This document shows positions 62,192 to 64,000 of a DNA stretch of 64,000 bases, piece after piece (positions within the stretch are counted from its first letter, which is position 1; every line of letters begins with the position of its first letter). Made by a program: the position numbers and the translations under genes. Origin of the DNA: Mesorhizobium sp. J8 (GTDB taxonomy: Bacteria; Pseudomonadota; Alphaproteobacteria; Rhizobiales; Rhizobiaceae); assembly GCF_016591715.1 (NCBI RefSeq), contig NZ_AP024109.1, forward strand, positions 3,038,001 through 3,102,000. Direction: 5' to 3'. The notes under the pieces were generated by a model. That model made no database searches, had not been told where the DNA came from, and was given only the letters and a program-made list of their open reading frames with translations.

Positions 62192-63222
62192 CCGTGAGCC
62201 TGATCTCAACCGCCATCCGCGCCGTCGAGCGCGCGCCGATCCCGGATACCGCCACGCGTTACGGCATCGGCGTCCTGGTCGGAAAGACGCGCCGGCGGCT
62301 AGCAAGGGCAGCTGCTATCGAGGAGAAACGCTTTGCCAGCGACATGGTGCGCTATTCCATCGCCGAACACACGGTGGCCGCTAACGAGCAGCACTATGAA
62401 CTTCCGCCCGAATTCTTTGCGCTGACGCTCGGCCCCAACCGCAAATATTCCTGCTGCCTCTACCTGAGCGGAAGCGAGAGCTTGGCCGAGGCCGAGATTG
62501 CCGCGCTGGAGCAGACCGTCGAGCATGCCGAACTTCGCGACGGGCAGTCCATTCTCGAGCTGGGCTGCGGCTGGGGCTCGCTGACGCTTTTCATGGCGCA
62601 GCGCTTTCCGGCGGCCCGTATCGTCGCGGTATCCAATTCCGCGCCGCAGCGCCTGTACATCGAGGGCGAAGCTTCTGCGCGTGGCCTGAGCAACGTCAAA
62701 GTCATAACTGCCGACATGAACGCCTTCGAGCCACAAGGCCGGTTCGACCGGGTGGTGTCGGTCGAGATGTTCGAGCATATGTCCAACTGGCGCAACCTGC
62801 TGGCGCGCATCCGCGGCTGGCTGGAACCGGAAGGCAGGCTATTTGTCCACGTCTTCAGCCACCGCCACAGTCCCTACCGTTTCGACCATCGCGATGAAGC
62901 GGACTGGATCGCGCAGCATTTCTTTACTGGCGGCATCATGCCGAGTCACGGGTTGATCGGGCATTTCCCTGACTGCTTCAACATCGAGCGCGACTGGCGG
63001 TGGAACGGCGTGCATTATGCGCGCACGGCGCGGCAATGGCTGGAGCGCTTCGACGAGAACCGTGGGCGCATCGACCAAATCCTCGCCGATGTCTACGGAC
63101 CGGACGCAGCGCTATGGCTCCGGCGCTGGCGGCTGTTCTATCTAGCTACCGAAGGCCTGTTCGGCCATGCTGGCGGCAAGGAATGGGGCGTCAGCCACTA
63201 TCTGCTGCGGCCGGCCGGCTGA
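62188..63222 (+). CDS. Cfa-family SAM-dependent methyltransferase (second copy)
   Basis: 344 residues from ATG 62188 (ATGA overlap with DUF1295). The SAM motif is ILELGCGWGSLTLFMAQRFP, with SVEMFEHMSNWRNLLARIRGWLEPEGRLFVHVFSH and FTGGIMPSHGLI. Unlike the first copy it lacks the family N-terminal domain, and the C-terminal segment is LFYLATEGLFG without the conserved Cys. It resembles the methyltransferase branch that adds methyl groups rather than cyclopropane rings. It likely acts with the other lipid genes here. Confidence 0.92.
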   Translation: MTVSLISTAIRAVERAPIPDTATRYGIGVLVGKTRRRLARAAAIEEKRFASDMVRYSIAEHTVAANEQHYELPPEFFALTLGPNRKYSCCLYLSGSESLAEAEIAALEQTVEHAELRDGQSILELGCGWGSLTLFMAQRFPAARIVAVSNSAPQRLYIEGEASARGLSNVKVITADMNAFEPQGRFDRVVSVEMFEHMSNWRNLLARIRGWLEPEGRLFVHVFSHRHSPYRFDHRDEADWIAQHFFTGGIMPSHGLIGHFPDCFNIERDWRWNGVHYARTARQWLERFDENRGRIDQILADVYGPDAALWLRRWRLFYLATEGLFGHAGGKEWGVSHYLLRPAG

Positions 63223-63223
63223 C

Positions 63224-63817
63224 ATGGATGGCCTTCGGCGACTGTGGCGCCGTGTCGGCGCTTATGCGGCGCATGACGATCCTATGGCCAGCGCAGCCAA
63301 CTGGGTCGCGCTGGTCTTCGCCTGGAACCAGCCGTTCTATCCACTGTATCTCTGGGCCGCTGTCGGAGCCGACAAGATCGCGCCGTCTTTTCTGACATTT
63401 CTATCGACGCCGTTCTTCCTCGCCGTTCCGGCCGTCGCAAAACGCCATCCGCTCGCCGCGCGAGTCATGCTGCCTCTGACGAGCGTTGCCAACGGCATTG
63501 TGAGCACCAAGGCGTTCGGTGTCGGCTCGGGCGTGGAGATCTTCCTGCTTCCATGCGCGCTGATCGGCGCCGCGCTGTTCAGGCCCTCGGAGCGGGCGAT
63601 CGGGCTCGTTGTTATAGCGCTGAGCGCCGCGGCTCATTTCATCCCGACCCGCTTCTTCGGCGAGCCGCTGGCTAGCTTCACCGCGGCCGACAACGGCGCC
63701 ATGGTCGGCCTCAATGCCGTGAGCGCCGCGACGCTGATCGTCTTCATCGGGCTGTTGTTGTCCGGTGTGATGGCCGCCTCGGAGCAGCGTGGGGATCAGG
63801 CACCGCGCAGGAAGTAG
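63224..63817 (+). CDS. Multi-pass membrane protein, end of the sigma operon
   Basis: 197 residues from ATG 63224, two bases after the Cfa-family stop. About five hydrophobic segments are visible, such as WVALVFAWNQPFYPLYLWAAVG, FLTFLSTPFFLAVPAVA and AVSAATLIVFIGLLLSGVM. No catalytic motif is recognised. It shares the operon and may be an accessory membrane partner. Its 3' end overlaps the convergent DUF2177 gene by 22 bases. Confidence 0.75.
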   Translation: MDGLRRLWRRVGAYAAHDDPMASAANWVALVFAWNQPFYPLYLWAAVGADKIAPSFLTFLSTPFFLAVPAVAKRHPLAARVMLPLTSVANGIVSTKAFGVGSGVEIFLLPCALIGAALFRPSERAIGLVVIALSAAAHFIPTRFFGEPLASFTAADNGAMVGLNAVSAATLIVFIGLLLSGVMAASEQRGDQAPRRK

Positions 63818-64000
63818 CGGGTCAGCAAGAACCCCACAGTGGCGGCTACCGCGCTGAGCAGTGAGCCCCAGCATATATCAGCCACCGTGATGATCGTCGG
63901 CCAGCCGCGGATCGTGGCTTGATTGGTCAAGTCGTAAGTGGCGTATGCGAAGAACCCATAGAGCGATCCATTGAGCGCGGCGGTTGTCCATTTTCCAGTC
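63796..64000 (-). CDS. DUF2177 family membrane protein (partial, 5' end outside window)
   Basis: The minus-strand frame ending at the TGA at 63796 reads AALNGSLYGFFAYATYDLTN, QATIRGWPTIITVADICWGS, and then a hydrophobic C-terminus LLSAVAATVGFLLTRYFLRGA. This matches the C-terminal half of DUF2177 proteins. The N-terminal part lies beyond position 64000. The family often accompanies the sigma/ChrR lipid cluster in related genomes. Its function is unknown. Confidence 0.85.
   Translation of the reverse strand, partial: TGKWTTAALNGSLYGFFAYATYDLTNQATIRGWPTIITVADICWGSLLSAVAATVGFLLTRYFLRGA

Overview
The window reads as chromosome of a Mesorhizobium-like member of the Rhizobiales. The support is high GC throughout, adjacent ndvB and ndvA genes for cyclic beta-1,2-glucan, a rhizobial-type hut cluster, rhizobial palindromic intergenic repeats, and an ECF11 sigma/ChrR stress module of alphaproteobacterial type. 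I see no rRNA, tRNA, CRISPR array, insertion sequence or prophage.

Layout. 1-1.05 kb: 5' part of hppD with a divergent Lrp-type regulator. 1.2-4.9 kb: a DUF442 phosphatase/sulfurtransferase-like protein, a zinc ABC transporter operon (ATPase, permease, binding protein) behind a Zur-box-like palindrome and ended by a strong terminator, and a RidA-family protein. 4.9-13.0 kb: a complete histidine utilisation locus. hutF-hutC face hutI-hutH-hutG-hutU-hutD across a perfect 14-bp palindrome of HutC-operator type. The route is the five-step one (HutH, HutU, HutI, HutF, HutG). 13.3-24.0 kb: ndvB (2859 codons), a UUCG-loop terminator, then ndvA. 24.1-26.8 kb: a lone ccmC, a D-threonine-aldolase-like enzyme and a D-lyxose-isomerase-like cupin. 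26.8-34.0 kb: a tightly overlapping seven-gene operon (DUF4129, DUF4350, MoxR ATPase, DUF58, SpoIIM, RDD, 88-residue protein) with a divergent membrane protein. 34.1-42.4 kb: a catabolic-looking minus-strand group (Nudix, GlxA-type regulator, DddP-like M24 enzyme, isochorismatase-like hydrolase, alpha/beta hydrolase, Tat-exported binding protein, TPR protein). 42.5-46.9 kb: free methionine-R-sulfoxide reductase, YeiH-type exporter, GNAT, ACT protein and aldehyde dehydrogenase.

47-54 kb is looser and more lineage-specific. It holds an exported helical-repeat protein with a decayed partial copy 1.3 kb away, a small zinc-ribbon protein, a Gly/His-rich exported protein, and a membrane-anchored coiled-coil protein with 147-bp (49-residue, seven-heptad) tandem repeats. 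About 0.9 kb around 53.2-54.1 kb has at most one tiny gene.

54-64 kb ends in the most interesting block. After an HWE-family histidine kinase and tspO come two divergent operons built around an ECF11 sigma factor and its ChrR-type zinc anti-sigma. One side encodes an FAD oxidoreductase, DUF1365 and a Cfa-family enzyme. The other encodes sigma, anti-sigma, DUF1295, a second Cfa-family methyltransferase lacking the usual Cys, a membrane protein and a convergent DUF2177 protein. The shared intergenic region carries two back-to-back promoters of form TGATCC-N18-TAnAA, so the module looks self-contained: singlet-oxygen or peroxide signal, sigma release, membrane acyl-chain modification.
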